This document shows positions 25,315 through 34,254 of a stretch of DNA of 64,000 bases, piece by piece. The notes beneath the pieces are model-generated. The model searched no databases. It had not been told where the DNA came from and saw only the letters and a list, made by a program, of their open reading frames with translations. Source of the DNA: Pseudomonas nicosulfuronedens (GTDB lineage: Bacteria > Pseudomonadota > Gammaproteobacteria > Pseudomonadales > Pseudomonadaceae). How positions within the stretch are numbered: position 1 is the stretch's first letter; the number at the start of each line of letters is the position of its first letter. Location: assembly GCF_005877905.1 (NCBI RefSeq), contig NZ_SWDV01000005.1:235002-299001 (forward strand). The letters are read 5' to 3'. The position numbers and the translations under genes are program-made.

Positions 25315-26310
25315 ATGGACACCGTTCGCGGCACCGCTTTCCTCCAGTTCGGCGATCTGCTCGCCGAGCGTGGCGCTGCGCTGCGCTCACACCTCGCCCC
25401 TCACCGCATCGACCTGAGCGTCGTCGGCAACTACGAGAAAAAATTCTCCTACAAGAGCCTGGTGCAGATCTTCGAAGGCAGCGCCCACGCCCTGGCCATG
25501 CCCGAACTGGGGCTGGAGCTGGCGACCCGGCAACAATCCACCCTGCTCGGTCCGTTGCAGCACCTGGCGCAGACGGCCCCCACAGCTGGAGAAGGATTGG
25601 CCGCAGTGGTGCGCTACATGCACCTGTACAGCCCGTCGATCCTCTTTCGCCTGGAGCGGCGCAACGGTTGCACCCTGCTCTGTTTCGACAACACGCTGCC
25701 GTGCATCGAGGAGATTCCGCAGATCGTCGAGAAGTCCCTGCTGCACGGCAAGTTGATGATGGCCGAACTGCTGGGTACCCCCTTCCAGCCCACCACCGTG
25801 CTGCTACGCCACCCACCACAGGCAGAACTGTCGGTGTACCGGCGCTACTTCGACTGCCCGGTGCTGTTCGGCCAGGACCACAACGCCCTGGTCATCGCCC
25901 AGCGCGACCTGCAGCGCCCCTGTGCGCGCCACGACGCCCTGTTGCATTCCATCGTCCGGTTCTACCTGGAAGCGCATTCGGACGCCGGCGAGAAGCTCGG
26001 CTTCGCCGTCGAACGCCACATCCACGCCCTGCTACCCAAGCAGCGCTGCAGCCTGGAACAGGTGGCGCAACTGCTCGACCTGCACCCGCGCACGCTGCAG
26101 CGGCGCCTGGCCAATGACGGCATCGATTTCGAGGAACACGTCGACCAGATCCGCCGTCACCGCGCCGAACAATTGCTCGGTCACTCCGACCTGTCCATCG
26201 CGCGCATCGCGCAGGAACTGGGCTACCGCCGCACCACCTCGTTCTGCCGAGCGCACCACCGCTGGTTCGGCATGGCGCCCATCGAGCATCGGCGCGCGCT
26301 GAAGCACTGA
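25315..26310 (+). CDS. AraC-family regulator with arabinose-binding-type N-terminal domain
   Basis: 331-aa regulator. The N-terminal 200 residues match the PF12625-type domain of OruR/ArgR-like AraC proteins (FEGSAHALAMPELGLELA, GPLQHLAQTAPTAGEGLAAV, then LLRHPPQAELSVYRRYFDCPVLF). The C-terminal double HTH has LLDLHPRTLQRRLANDGIDF and ARIAQELGYRRTTSFCRAHHRWFG. It starts 75 bp after the alkylsulfatase gene, behind a terminator, in the same orientation, and probably regulates it. Effector unknown; a fatty alcohol, fatty acid or alkyl sulfate would fit. Confidence 0.87.
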   Translation: MDTVRGTAFLQFGDLLAERGAALRSHLAPHRIDLSVVGNYEKKFSYKSLVQIFEGSAHALAMPELGLELATRQQSTLLGPLQHLAQTAPTAGEGLAAVVRYMHLYSPSILFRLERRNGCTLLCFDNTLPCIEEIPQIVEKSLLHGKLMMAELLGTPFQPTTVLLRHPPQAELSVYRRYFDCPVLFGQDHNALVIAQRDLQRPCARHDALLHSIVRFYLEAHSDAGEKLGFAVERHIHALLPKQRCSLEQVAQLLDLHPRTLQRRLANDGIDFEEHVDQIRRHRAEQLLGHSDLSIARIAQELGYRRTTSFCRAHHRWFGMAPIEHRRALKH

Positions 26311-26436
26311 ACGCCAGCGCTCTCCAGCGAAGATTGTCCAGCGGCGCCGGACAGTCCATCCCAGCGGCGCGGAATTATCTTCTCCCTGCGTACCTCTAGA
26401 CTCAGGCTTGCCTTCAACCCAGCAGGACTGACGACC

Positions 26437-27210
26437 ATGGCCGACCATTCGATCCAGGGAAAAGTGGTACTTATCGCCGGAGGAGCGAAGAACCTCGGCG
26501 GGCTGATTGCCCGCGATCTCGCCGCACAGGGAGCCGCCGCCGTGGCGGTGCACTACAACAGCAACTCGAGCAAGGCGGAAGCGGACAAGACCGTCGCCGC
26601 GCTGCAGGAACTGGGCGCGAAGGCTGTAGCACTGCAGGCCGACCTCACCCGCGCAGGCGCGGTGGAGAAACTCTTTGCCGACGCCGTCGCCGCCGTCGGC
26701 AAACCGGACATCGCCATCAACACGGTCGGCAAGGTGCTGAAGAAGCCCATGGTCGAGATCAGCGAAGCCGAATACGACGAGATGATGGCGGTGAACGCCA
26801 AGTCGGCGTTCTTCTTCATCAAGGAGGCCGGCCGGCACCTCAACGACAACGGCAAGATCTGCACCATCGTCACTTCGCTGCTGGGCGCCTTCACGCCCTT
26901 CTACGCCGCTTACGCCGGCGGCAAGGCACCGGTGGAACACTTCACCCGCGCCGCCGCCAAGGAGCTGGGCGAGCGCGGCATCTCCGTCACCGCTGTGGGC
27001 CCTGGCCCGATGGACACGCCGTTCTTCTATCCTGCCGAGGGGCAGGACGCAGTGAACTACCACAAGACCGCCGCCGCCCTGTCGCCTTTCTCGAAGACCG
27101 GCCTGACCGACATCGAGGACGTGGTGCCCTTCATCCGCCACCTGGTCAGCGACGGCTGGTGGATCACCGGGCAGACGCTGCTGATCAATGGCGGCTATAC
27201 CACCAAGTGA
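26437..27210 (+). CDS. Short-chain dehydrogenase/reductase (SDR)
   Basis: 257-aa classical SDR. The cofactor motif is GGAKNLGGLIA, the NNAG motif is replaced by NTVG, and the catalytic pattern is Ser in TIVTSLLGAF with YAAYAGGKAP giving Y-x3-K. The C-terminus ends in TGQTLLINGGYTTK, typical of FabG-like members. HYNSNSSKAEAD after the second strand suggests NADPH preference. A LysR gene follows 81 bp downstream in the same orientation. Substrate unknown; the neighbouring alkylsulfatase releases fatty alcohols, but a link is speculative. Confidence 0.87.
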   Translation: MADHSIQGKVVLIAGGAKNLGGLIARDLAAQGAAAVAVHYNSNSSKAEADKTVAALQELGAKAVALQADLTRAGAVEKLFADAVAAVGKPDIAINTVGKVLKKPMVEISEAEYDEMMAVNAKSAFFFIKEAGRHLNDNGKICTIVTSLLGAFTPFYAAYAGGKAPVEHFTRAAAKELGERGISVTAVGPGPMDTPFFYPAEGQDAVNYHKTAAALSPFSKTGLTDIEDVVPFIRHLVSDGWWITGQTLLINGGYTTK

Positions 27211-27291
27211 TCCCCACGACGCAGGACTGACCACCACCGCCGGCCCGCGCACCTGCTCCGGGCTGGCGCCACTGTCTCCCCCCGAGGTGCC

Positions 27292-28197
27292 ATGGAGCGC
27301 ATCGAGCAGTACCGCATCTTCGTCCAGGTCGCCGAACTGGGCAGCTTCATCCAGGCCTCGCGGGTGCTCAAGCTGCCACGCGCCACGGTGTCCGCTGCCG
27401 TCCAGCAACTGGAAGCCGGCCTCGGCACGCGGCTGCTGCATCGCACCACGCGCAAGGTCAGCCTGACGGCGGACGGCCTGCAACTGCTGGAACGTGCTCA
27501 CCCGTTACTGCACGAATATGACGAAGTGGACCAGCTGTTCCAGGCCCACCCGCAGCAGATCAGCGGGCGCCTGGACATCGACGTGCCCAGCCGTATCGCC
27601 CGCCGCCTGTTGATCCCGGCGCTGCCGGAATTCCTCCGCCAGTACCCATGCGTGCAACTGGGGTTGGGCTCCACCGACCGGTTGATCGACCCGGTGAGTG
27701 AAGGCGTCGATTGCATCATCCGCTTCGGCCGGCTGGCCAACAGCAGCCTGGTGGTGAAACCGCTGGGGCAGGTCCTGCTGGTCAACTGCGCCAGCCCCTC
27801 CTATCTCGCCGAACATGGCGTTCCGCGTCAGCTGGACGACTTGCGCAGGGGCCACCACTGTATCGGCTACAGCCCCACCACCGGCGGCCAGGCATTGCCC
27901 TGGGAGTGTCCGGAGGACGACGGCGAGCGCAGCATCGAGCTGCCCTGCCGGATGATCGTCAACAACGTCGAGAGCTACATCGCCAGTTGTTGCGCCGGTC
28001 TAGGGCTGATCCAGGTGCCGTTGTTCGATATACAGCACCTGCTCGATGCCGGCGCGCTGGTGGAGGTCCTGCCCGAGCATCGGCCCGCCCCCATGCCGGT
28101 ATCCATGCTCTACCCCAACCGCCGGCAGCGCTCGCGTCGGCTGGCGGTTTTCCTCGATTGGTTCAGCGCGCAGATGCAGCCATTCCTGGCGCCCTGA
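27292..28197 (+). CDS. LysR-family transcriptional regulator
   Basis: 301-aa LysR protein of the DmlR/YafC-like subgroup: MERIEQYRIFVQVAELGSFI, then LKLPRATVSAAVQQLEAGLG as HTH, and the subgroup motifs GVDCIIRFG and PLGQVLLVNCASPSYL in the effector domain. It lies downstream of the SDR gene in the same orientation rather than divergent, so its target is uncertain; the SDR is the first candidate. Confidence 0.87.
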   Translation: MERIEQYRIFVQVAELGSFIQASRVLKLPRATVSAAVQQLEAGLGTRLLHRTTRKVSLTADGLQLLERAHPLLHEYDEVDQLFQAHPQQISGRLDIDVPSRIARRLLIPALPEFLRQYPCVQLGLGSTDRLIDPVSEGVDCIIRFGRLANSSLVVKPLGQVLLVNCASPSYLAEHGVPRQLDDLRRGHHCIGYSPTTGGQALPWECPEDDGERSIELPCRMIVNNVESYIASCCAGLGLIQVPLFDIQHLLDAGALVEVLPEHRPAPMPVSMLYPNRRQRSRRLAVFLDWFSAQMQPFLAP

Positions 28198-28260
28198 CGA
28201 GATTCCCTGCGAAGCGCTATTGCCCTGAGGATTGCTCTGAGGCCAGGCATTCGGTTATTT

Positions 28261-28279
28261 TGATAATAATTCGCATTTG
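28261..28279 (+). promoter_or_regulatory. Fur-box-like element before the ECF sigma gene
   Basis: TGATAATAATTCGCATTTG matches the 7-1-7 Fur pattern TGATAAT-N-ATTATCA at 13 of 15 positions. It lies about 25 bp upstream of the FecI-like start codon, placing the whole signalling set under iron repression by inference. Confidence 0.65.
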
Positions 28280-28302
28280 CACGGATTCTCGCCCGGCTCC
28301 CT

Positions 28303-28836
28303 ATGACACGACCCATTGCCTGCGCCCATCGAGCCCAAGTGGCCAGCCTCTACCGCGAGAACCACAGTTGGATCCAGCAGTGGATCAATCGCCGGCTGGG
28401 TAATGCCAGCGACGCCGCCGAGCTGGCCCAGGACGTCTTCGTGCGCCTGCTCGCGCAGCCACGCGAATTCGAGAGCGACGTGCACGCCCGCGCCTACCTG
28501 AGCCGCATCTCGCTGCACCTGTGCGTCGACTTCTGGCGCCGCAAGCAGCTGGAGAAGGCGTGGCTGGAAGCCCTGGCGCTGGTGCCGGAAAGCCATTGGC
28601 CGTCCCAGGAGCACCAGGCGATCATCCTGGAAACCCTCGGCCAGCTGCAGGACCTGCTGGAGCGTCTGCCGCCCAAGGTGGCCGCCGCCTTCAGCCTGTC
28701 GCAGCTGCACGGCATGGGCTATCGGGAAATCGCCGAGGAGCTGGGTGTCTCCGTGCGCACGGTGACCAAGTACATCGCCCAGGCCATGTTCCAGTGTGCC
28801 TTGCTCGAAGCCGAACTGGACGGAGTGCTGCAGTGA
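28303..28836 (+). CDS. ECF sigma factor, FecI/iron-starvation type
   Basis: 177-aa sigma-70 family factor with region 2 (about residues 12-80; LYRENHSWIQQWINRRLGNA, AAELAQDVFVRLL, YLSRISLHLCVDFWRR) and region 4 (about 115-170; LPPKVAAAFSLSQLHGMGYR, EIAEELGVSVRTVTKYIAQA). It is the first gene of a sigma/anti-sigma/receptor set, overlaps the FecR gene by 4 nt and has a Fur-like box in front. It should direct transcription of the TonB receptor downstream when the receptor is loaded with siderophore. Confidence 0.9.
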   Translation: MTRPIACAHRAQVASLYRENHSWIQQWINRRLGNASDAAELAQDVFVRLLAQPREFESDVHARAYLSRISLHLCVDFWRRKQLEKAWLEALALVPESHWPSQEHQAIILETLGQLQDLLERLPPKVAAAFSLSQLHGMGYREIAEELGVSVRTVTKYIAQAMFQCALLEAELDGVLQ

Positions 28837-29807
28837 GCGCGCGTCCCGGCTTCGACCACGCCACCCTGGAAAGCGCCGCCGACTGGTTCGCGCGCCTGCA
28901 GGAATCGCCCAACGACGCCGAACTGCACGCGCAGTGGCGTCGCTGGATGGACCAGGGCGAAACACAGCGCCTGGCCTGGAGCTACATCGAGCGGATCAGC
29001 CAGCGCTTCGCCGGTATCCAGCAGCAGGGCCCCGCGGCACACAGGACACTGGCCACCCTGCGTACCGGCAAGCAGACACGCCGCCGGCTGCTCAGCCAGT
29101 TCAGCGTGCTGGCCGGTGCCGGCCTGTTCGGCTGGCTGGGCTGGCGCGCCAACCCCATCGACAGCCTGCACGCCTGGCGCGCCCAGTACCGTACCGCCGT
29201 CGGCGAACGCCGCAGCGAGCGGCTCAGCGATGGCACCCAGGTCTGGCTCAACAGCGACAGCGCGCTGGATGTCCGGTTCGACGACGCCCACCGCGAGCTG
29301 CTGCTGTACGCCGGTGAAGTACTGATCGAGACCGGCCATGGCGACAGCCGTCCCTTCCAGGTACGCACCCGTGCCGGTCTGCTGCAACCGCTGGGCACCC
29401 GCTTCAGCGTGCGCGAGCTTGGCCCGCGCGCACAGCTCAATGTTTACCAGGGCGCGGTGCGCACCACGCTACAGGACACTGGCGCAAGCCTCATCTTGCA
29501 GGCGGGCCAGGCCGTCGTCTTCGATGCCCGCGAAGCCGGTGCGATCACTCGCGCCGAATCCCGCCGCGAAGCCTGGAGCCGCGGCCTGCTGCTGGCCGAG
29601 GACATGCCGCTGGACGAGTTCATCACCGAACTGGGCGGTTACCGGCGTGGGCACCTGGGCGTCGACCCGGCCGTGGCGCACTTGCGCGTCATGGGCAGCT
29701 TCCCGCTGGCGGACACCGACCAGGCCCTGGCGCAGCTGGAGGAAGCCCTGCCGGTGCAAGTGCAGCGGCGTTTCGACTGGTGGGTAACGGTGGTTCCGCG
29801 CCGCTAG
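28833..29807 (+). CDS. FecR-family transmembrane anti-sigma regulator
   Basis: 324-aa inner membrane signalling protein. The start is GTG at 28833, overlapping the sigma-factor stop (GTGA). The N-terminal DUF4880-type cytoplasmic part (ADWFARLQESPNDAELHAQW) binds the sigma factor; a single transmembrane segment lies around residues 93-107 (FSVLAGAGLFGWLGW); the FecR periplasmic domain follows (LSDGTQVWLNSDSALDV, then QVRTRAGLLQPLGTRFSV) with the C-terminal STN-interacting part. It relays receptor occupancy to the ECF sigma factor. Confidence 0.9.
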   Translation: MSARPGFDHATLESAADWFARLQESPNDAELHAQWRRWMDQGETQRLAWSYIERISQRFAGIQQQGPAAHRTLATLRTGKQTRRRLLSQFSVLAGAGLFGWLGWRANPIDSLHAWRAQYRTAVGERRSERLSDGTQVWLNSDSALDVRFDDAHRELLLYAGEVLIETGHGDSRPFQVRTRAGLLQPLGTRFSVRELGPRAQLNVYQGAVRTTLQDTGASLILQAGQAVVFDAREAGAITRAESRREAWSRGLLLAEDMPLDEFITELGGYRRGHLGVDPAVAHLRVMGSFPLADTDQALAQLEEALPVQVQRRFDWWVTVVPRR

Positions 29808-29826
29808 GCAACCGAGTCGAGCCCCG

Positions 29827-29893
29827 GTTCGCGAGCAAGCTCGCTCCTACGAAGAGCGCAACCCCAGCTGTAGGAGCGAGCTTGCTCGCGAAC
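29827..29893. repeat. REP-type inverted repeat
   Basis: GTTCGCGAGCAAGCTCGCTC followed by CTAC is repeated in inverse orientation after about 19 bp. Same element as at 19611-19691 with arms in the opposite order. It lies between the FecR and receptor genes, where it could stabilise or terminate upstream mRNA. Confidence 0.85.
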
Positions 29894-30018
29894 TGCCGAC
29901 GCGTCCGCCAATTCAGGTTTCGCGCCCGAGAAAAAAGTTTTCGAGAATGGTTCCGATTTTCCGTTCTGCTTCGGATTACTAGGAAACACCCCTAATAACC
30001 GGACGCCAAGGAACCGGA

Positions 30019-32559
30019 ATGTCACGCCAAGACCAGCACTTCCCGAGCAAAAAGCATCCCCTGTTTCTCGCCATCGCCCTGAGCCTGGCCAGCGTCGCGC
30101 CACTCGCGGTATCCCCCGCGGCCCACGCTGAACAGGCGCAGCGACAGACCTTCGACATCCCCGCCGGCCCCCTGGCCCGCCAGCTCAATGAGCTGGCTGC
30201 GCAGACCGGCCTGCTGCTGGCCGCCGACGCCGAGCTGACCCGCGACCGCCAGAGTCAGGCCGTGCGCGGCACTTTCAGCGCCGAGGAAGCGCTGGACGTG
30301 ATGCTCATGGGCAGCGGCCTTGCCGCGCGACTCAGCACAACGTCGGGCAACGGCAACCGCTACCAGTTGGTGCTCATCCCGCAGGACGACGCCGCGCTGG
30401 AAATGAGCGAGACCACCATCATGGGCCAGGGCATGGGCCAGGCCACCGAGAACAGCGGCAGCTACACCCCTGGCCTGACCAGCGTCGGCTCGAAGACCCC
30501 GACCTCGCTGAAGGAAACCCCGCAGTCGGTCTCCGTCATCACCCGCCAGCTGATGGATGACCGCCAGATCGCCGACCTCAACGACGCCATGAAGGCCGTG
30601 CCGGGCATCACCACGCAGAGCAACACCTATCGCATCCAGGACTTCTACTCGCGCGGCTTCGCCATCCAGAACATCCAGCTCGACGGCGCCGCGCCGATGG
30701 CCCTGGGCACCACCGCCGGCTCGTTCTACTCCTCCAACGTCTATGACATGGCCGAGTTCGACCACGTCGAAGTGCTGCGCGGCAGCTCGGCGCTGTTCGG
30801 CGGCACCGGCGATCCCGGCGGCATCATCAACCTGGTGCGCAAGCGTCCGCTGGACACCTACCAGCTGAAGTTCAGCGCGTCCGCCGGCACCTGGGACAAC
30901 TACCGCAGCGAGCTCGACGTCACCGGCCCGCTGGGCTTCGATGGCAAGCTGCGCGGGCGTGCAGTGGTGGCCTACCAGGACCGCCAGTACTTCACCGACA
31001 ACCGCGCCACCGACAAGCCGATCTTCTACGGCGTGCTGGAAGCCGACGTCACCGACGACACCCTGCTCACCGCCGGGCTGCGCTTCAACAAGGTCCACGA
31101 AACCGGCACTGCCAACGCCGTGCCGCGCTACAGCAACGGCGTCGACCTCGGCCTGCCGCGCCATACCGGGCTGTCCACCACCTGGGCGTATGCCGATGGA
31201 TTCTCCCGCGAATACTTCGCCAAGCTCGACCATCGCCTGAACGACGACTGGAAGCTCAACCTCAGCTACACCAACATCTACGACACCATCAACACCAACA
31301 ACGCCACCACCCTGGGTTCGGTGAACCCGGTGACCGGCGCCGGTGTCACCCGCTACGGCACCTACATCACCCAGTGGAGCGAGCAGGACCTCTGGGACGC
31401 CAACGTCTCGGGCAATTTCAGCCTGTTCGGCCTGAACCACCAGCTCACCGTCGGCGGCGACTACCAGGACATCGACAGCCGCTGGCAGGGCACCCCGCGT
31501 TTTGCCAGTGCCGGCGGCGCAGTGGACGTGTTCGACCCGAACTCCACGCCCTGGAACGACCCCGGCGCACGCCCGGACTTCACCCGCAACTACAGCCCCA
31601 ACAGCCAGACCCAGTACGGCCTCTACTCCAGCCTGCGCCTGCAGCTGGCCGAGCCGCTGCACCTGATCCTCGGCGCACGGGTGCAACGCTACAAGTTCGA
31701 CCAGACCTACCAGACCCTGGCCAACGGCACCTGGAACACGCAGTCGCGCGTCGACATGCGCGAGCCGACCAGGACCACGCCCTTCGGCGGCATTGTCTAC
31801 GACCTCACCGACGAGTGGGCCGCCTACGCCAGTTACGCGGAAATCTTCAAGCCGCAGCAGAACTACATGGCCGGCCCACTGGGCAGCGGCAGCACCCTCG
31901 ACCCCATGACCGGCAAGACCTATGAAACCGGCCTGAAGGGCGAGCTGCTGGGCGGCAAGGTAAACACCAGCGTGGCGCTCTACTACACCAAGCGTGAAGA
32001 CCAGGCCGTGCTGGACCCGCAGTACGACGCCACTTCCGTGCTGTTCGGCGGCAACTGCTGCTACGTCAACGGCGGCGAAGTGGTCAGCAAGGGCGTCGAC
32101 ATGGAGATCTCCGGCGAGTTGCTGCCGGACTGGATGGTGATGGCCAGCTATACCCTCAACCTCAACAAGAACCGCACCGTCGGCGGCGAGCTGAGCACCA
32201 TCACGCCCAAGCACATGGCCAAGCTGTTCACCACCTACCGACTGCCGGGCGACTGGTCGAAATTCCGCGTCGGCGGCGGCGTCGATATCCAGAGCGCGAC
32301 CAAGGTCAGCGGCACCGCCTCCTACTACGACAGCAACGGCAACGTCACGCAGGCCGACGTGCCGTTCGACTACCAGCAAAGCGGCTACGCGGTGTGGAAC
32401 GCCCTGGTCGACTACCAGCTGGACGAACACTGGAACGTCGCGCTCAACGGCAACAACCTGTTCGACAAGAAGTACTACCAGACGGTCGGCACCTCGACCT
32501 ACGGCAACGTCTACGGCGACCCGCGCAACTTCATGCTGACCGTGCGCGCGACCTATTGA
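30019..32559 (+). CDS. TonB-dependent siderophore receptor with STN signalling domain (FpvA/FoxA type)
   Basis: 846-aa outer membrane receptor. A signal peptide ends at about residue 38 (PAAHAEQAQ). The STN domain (about 43-120; QTFDIPAGPLARQLNELAAQ) contacts FecR, the plug domain (about 150-270) has TPQSVSVITRQLMDDR and VEVLRGSSALFGGTGDPGG, and the barrel ends with NNLFDKKYYQTVG and a final aromatic Y. The STN domain and the FecI-FecR genes just upstream make it a cell-surface signalling receptor. Substrate is likely a ferric siderophore; none of the neighbours makes one, so it may take up a foreign siderophore. AAGGAACCGGA precedes the ATG. Confidence 0.92.
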   Translation: MSRQDQHFPSKKHPLFLAIALSLASVAPLAVSPAAHAEQAQRQTFDIPAGPLARQLNELAAQTGLLLAADAELTRDRQSQAVRGTFSAEEALDVMLMGSGLAARLSTTSGNGNRYQLVLIPQDDAALEMSETTIMGQGMGQATENSGSYTPGLTSVGSKTPTSLKETPQSVSVITRQLMDDRQIADLNDAMKAVPGITTQSNTYRIQDFYSRGFAIQNIQLDGAAPMALGTTAGSFYSSNVYDMAEFDHVEVLRGSSALFGGTGDPGGIINLVRKRPLDTYQLKFSASAGTWDNYRSELDVTGPLGFDGKLRGRAVVAYQDRQYFTDNRATDKPIFYGVLEADVTDDTLLTAGLRFNKVHETGTANAVPRYSNGVDLGLPRHTGLSTTWAYADGFSREYFAKLDHRLNDDWKLNLSYTNIYDTINTNNATTLGSVNPVTGAGVTRYGTYITQWSEQDLWDANVSGNFSLFGLNHQLTVGGDYQDIDSRWQGTPRFASAGGAVDVFDPNSTPWNDPGARPDFTRNYSPNSQTQYGLYSSLRLQLAEPLHLILGARVQRYKFDQTYQTLANGTWNTQSRVDMREPTRTTPFGGIVYDLTDEWAAYASYAEIFKPQQNYMAGPLGSGSTLDPMTGKTYETGLKGELLGGKVNTSVALYYTKREDQAVLDPQYDATSVLFGGNCCYVNGGEVVSKGVDMEISGELLPDWMVMASYTLNLNKNRTVGGELSTITPKHMAKLFTTYRLPGDWSKFRVGGGVDIQSATKVSGTASYYDSNGNVTQADVPFDYQQSGYAVWNALVDYQLDEHWNVALNGNNLFDKKYYQTVGTSTYGNVYGDPRNFMLTVRATY

Positions 32560-32632
32560 GGAGCCAGCCTTCACCAAACCTTAATATCGCGCCGCTAGGC
32601 TGATCCCAGTCACCAAAGGTGCGTGACCCATG

Positions 32633-32663
32633 AATGCTGCCTGTTCCAGGCAGCATTTTTTTT
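32633..32663 (+). terminator. Strong intrinsic terminator
   Basis: AATGCTGCCTG (32633-32643), a TTC loop, CAGGCAGCATT (32647-32657) and a run of eight T. It ends transcription from the siderophore receptor gene. Confidence 0.93.
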
Positions 32664-32784
32664 GCCCGCAAATTGCTGAACGCCAGTATTGGCGCCCGGA
32701 CAACCCGGTAGATTGCTGCTATATGCCTTGAGGCACGCGCTTGCTCGCGCTGCCCCAACCTGCGCCTTCGTATGGATACCGTTC

Positions 32785-34254
32785 ATGGCGATCCACCGCT
32801 CCAGCACCATCCTGATGACCTGCCTGGGTCTGACCACAGCCATCAGCGCCCTGTCGTTATGGGCCATCCTGGAGATGCGCCACGATGCCCTGGAAGTGGC
32901 CACCGCCAACGGCCACAACATTGCCCTGCTGGTGCAACGCGATATCCAGCGCAACCTCGATCTCTACGACATGACCCTTGAGGCAGTGGTCCATGCCCAT
33001 GCGCAACCCGAAGTCCGTGCGCTCTCCAGCGAAGTACGCGACTCCCTGCTCAAGGACTACACCGCGCCCACCCGCGGCATGGGCTCGGTGTTCATCACCA
33101 ACGCCGAGGGCGTGGCCACCTTCAGCTTCGGCAAGGAAATCCCCGCGCGCATCGACCTCTCCGGCCGCGAGTACTTCCAGGCGCAGCGCGAGGCGAAGGG
33201 GAATTCGGTGTTCGTCAGCCACCCCTACATCCCCTACTCCAACGATGCCCGCCGCAGCATCGCCCTGAGCCGGCGCCTGGAGCGCGCGGACGGCAGCTTT
33301 GCCGGCGTGGTCGGTGCCAACCTGGAGCTGAGCTACTTCCATGAGTTGTTCAGCGGGCTCAACCTGGGTGAAGGCGGCACTGTCAGCCTGCACATGCGCG
33401 ACGGTACCCTGCTGGCGCGCTGGCCCGACTCGCCGCCTGCCGGCACCCTGGCTGGAGCGCTGGAACGCCACCTGGCCAGCGGCGAGGAGAACTTCTTCGA
33501 CGTCGGCAGCGATGGCAAGCGGCGCTGGCACGACTTCCGCCCGGTAGAGGGCTACCCGCTGGTGTTCAGCGTCGCCCTGCCCTCCGCGGAGATCTACGAG
33601 GACTGGTACTGGCGGGCAGGCCTGATCGGCCTGCTCGGCCTGGCGCTGGACGGCGCGGTCATCGTCCTGGCCGTCATCGCCCGCCGGCACATGCGCCGGC
33701 GCGACCGCCAGGAAGCCGAACTGCGAGTGGCGGCCAGCACCGATCCACTGACCGGCCTGAAAAACCGCCGCAGCTTCGACCTGAGAGCCGCCCACGAATG
33801 GTCGCGCTACCAGCGCAGCGGCGCCGCGCTGTCAGTAATGCTGATGGATATCGACCAGTTCAAGGCCTACAACGACCACTACGGACACCCCGCCGGCGAC
33901 GCGGCGCTGAAGACCGTGGCGCAGGTGATCGCCGAATGGACGCGGCGCCCGGCCGACTTCGCGGCGCGTTTCGGCGGCGAGGAGTTCGTGGTCCTGCTGG
34001 GCGACAGCGACGAAACCAGTGCCCTCGAACTGGCCGAGCAAATCCGCTCCAGTCTGCAGGCCCTTGCCGTACCGCACCAATACGGCCCGTTGGGCGTGGT
34101 CACCTTGAGCATCGGCGTCGCCAGCACCTCGCACTTCAGCCCGGCCAACTGGGCCGAGCTGGTGCAGGCCGCCGACAGTGCGCTGTACCAGGCGAAGAAT
34201 GGCGGGCGCAACCGCGTGGTGGGCTTCAATCCCCCGGCAGTCGCAGCCACCTAA
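32785..34254 (+). CDS. Membrane-bound diguanylate cyclase with periplasmic PDC/dCache sensor
   Basis: 489-aa protein. A first transmembrane helix (about 8-30), a periplasmic PDC-type sensor (about 35-285; GSVFITNAEGVATFSFGKEI, LSGREYFQAQREAKGNSVFV, SRRLERADGSFAGVVGANLE), a second helix (about 287-312) and a GGDEF domain (about 330-480). The active site is RFGGEEF and the inhibitory I-site RPAD lies five residues before it, so product inhibition is expected. The start at 32785 (MAIHRSSTIL) puts the first helix near the N-terminus. Its stop overlaps the stop of the convergent MtnB-like gene. Confidence 0.9.
   Translation: MAIHRSSTILMTCLGLTTAISALSLWAILEMRHDALEVATANGHNIALLVQRDIQRNLDLYDMTLEAVVHAHAQPEVRALSSEVRDSLLKDYTAPTRGMGSVFITNAEGVATFSFGKEIPARIDLSGREYFQAQREAKGNSVFVSHPYIPYSNDARRSIALSRRLERADGSFAGVVGANLELSYFHELFSGLNLGEGGTVSLHMRDGTLLARWPDSPPAGTLAGALERHLASGEENFFDVGSDGKRRWHDFRPVEGYPLVFSVALPSAEIYEDWYWRAGLIGLLGLALDGAVIVLAVIARRHMRRRDRQEAELRVAASTDPLTGLKNRRSFDLRAAHEWSRYQRSGAALSVMLMDIDQFKAYNDHYGHPAGDAALKTVAQVIAEWTRRPADFAARFGGEEFVVLLGDSDETSALELAEQIRSSLQALAVPHQYGPLGVVTLSIGVASTSHFSPANWAELVQAADSALYQAKNGGRNRVVGFNPPAVAAT

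Noticed and set aside
30022..32577. An 850-residue open frame opposite the siderophore receptor gene, and similar long frames opposite or overlapping other genes (for example 495-2429 and 23050-25251)
   Set aside because: These are antisense or frame-shifted shadows of high-GC coding sequence: low-complexity His/Gln/Val/Arg-rich translations, no family signatures, and the genes in the other frame are secure.
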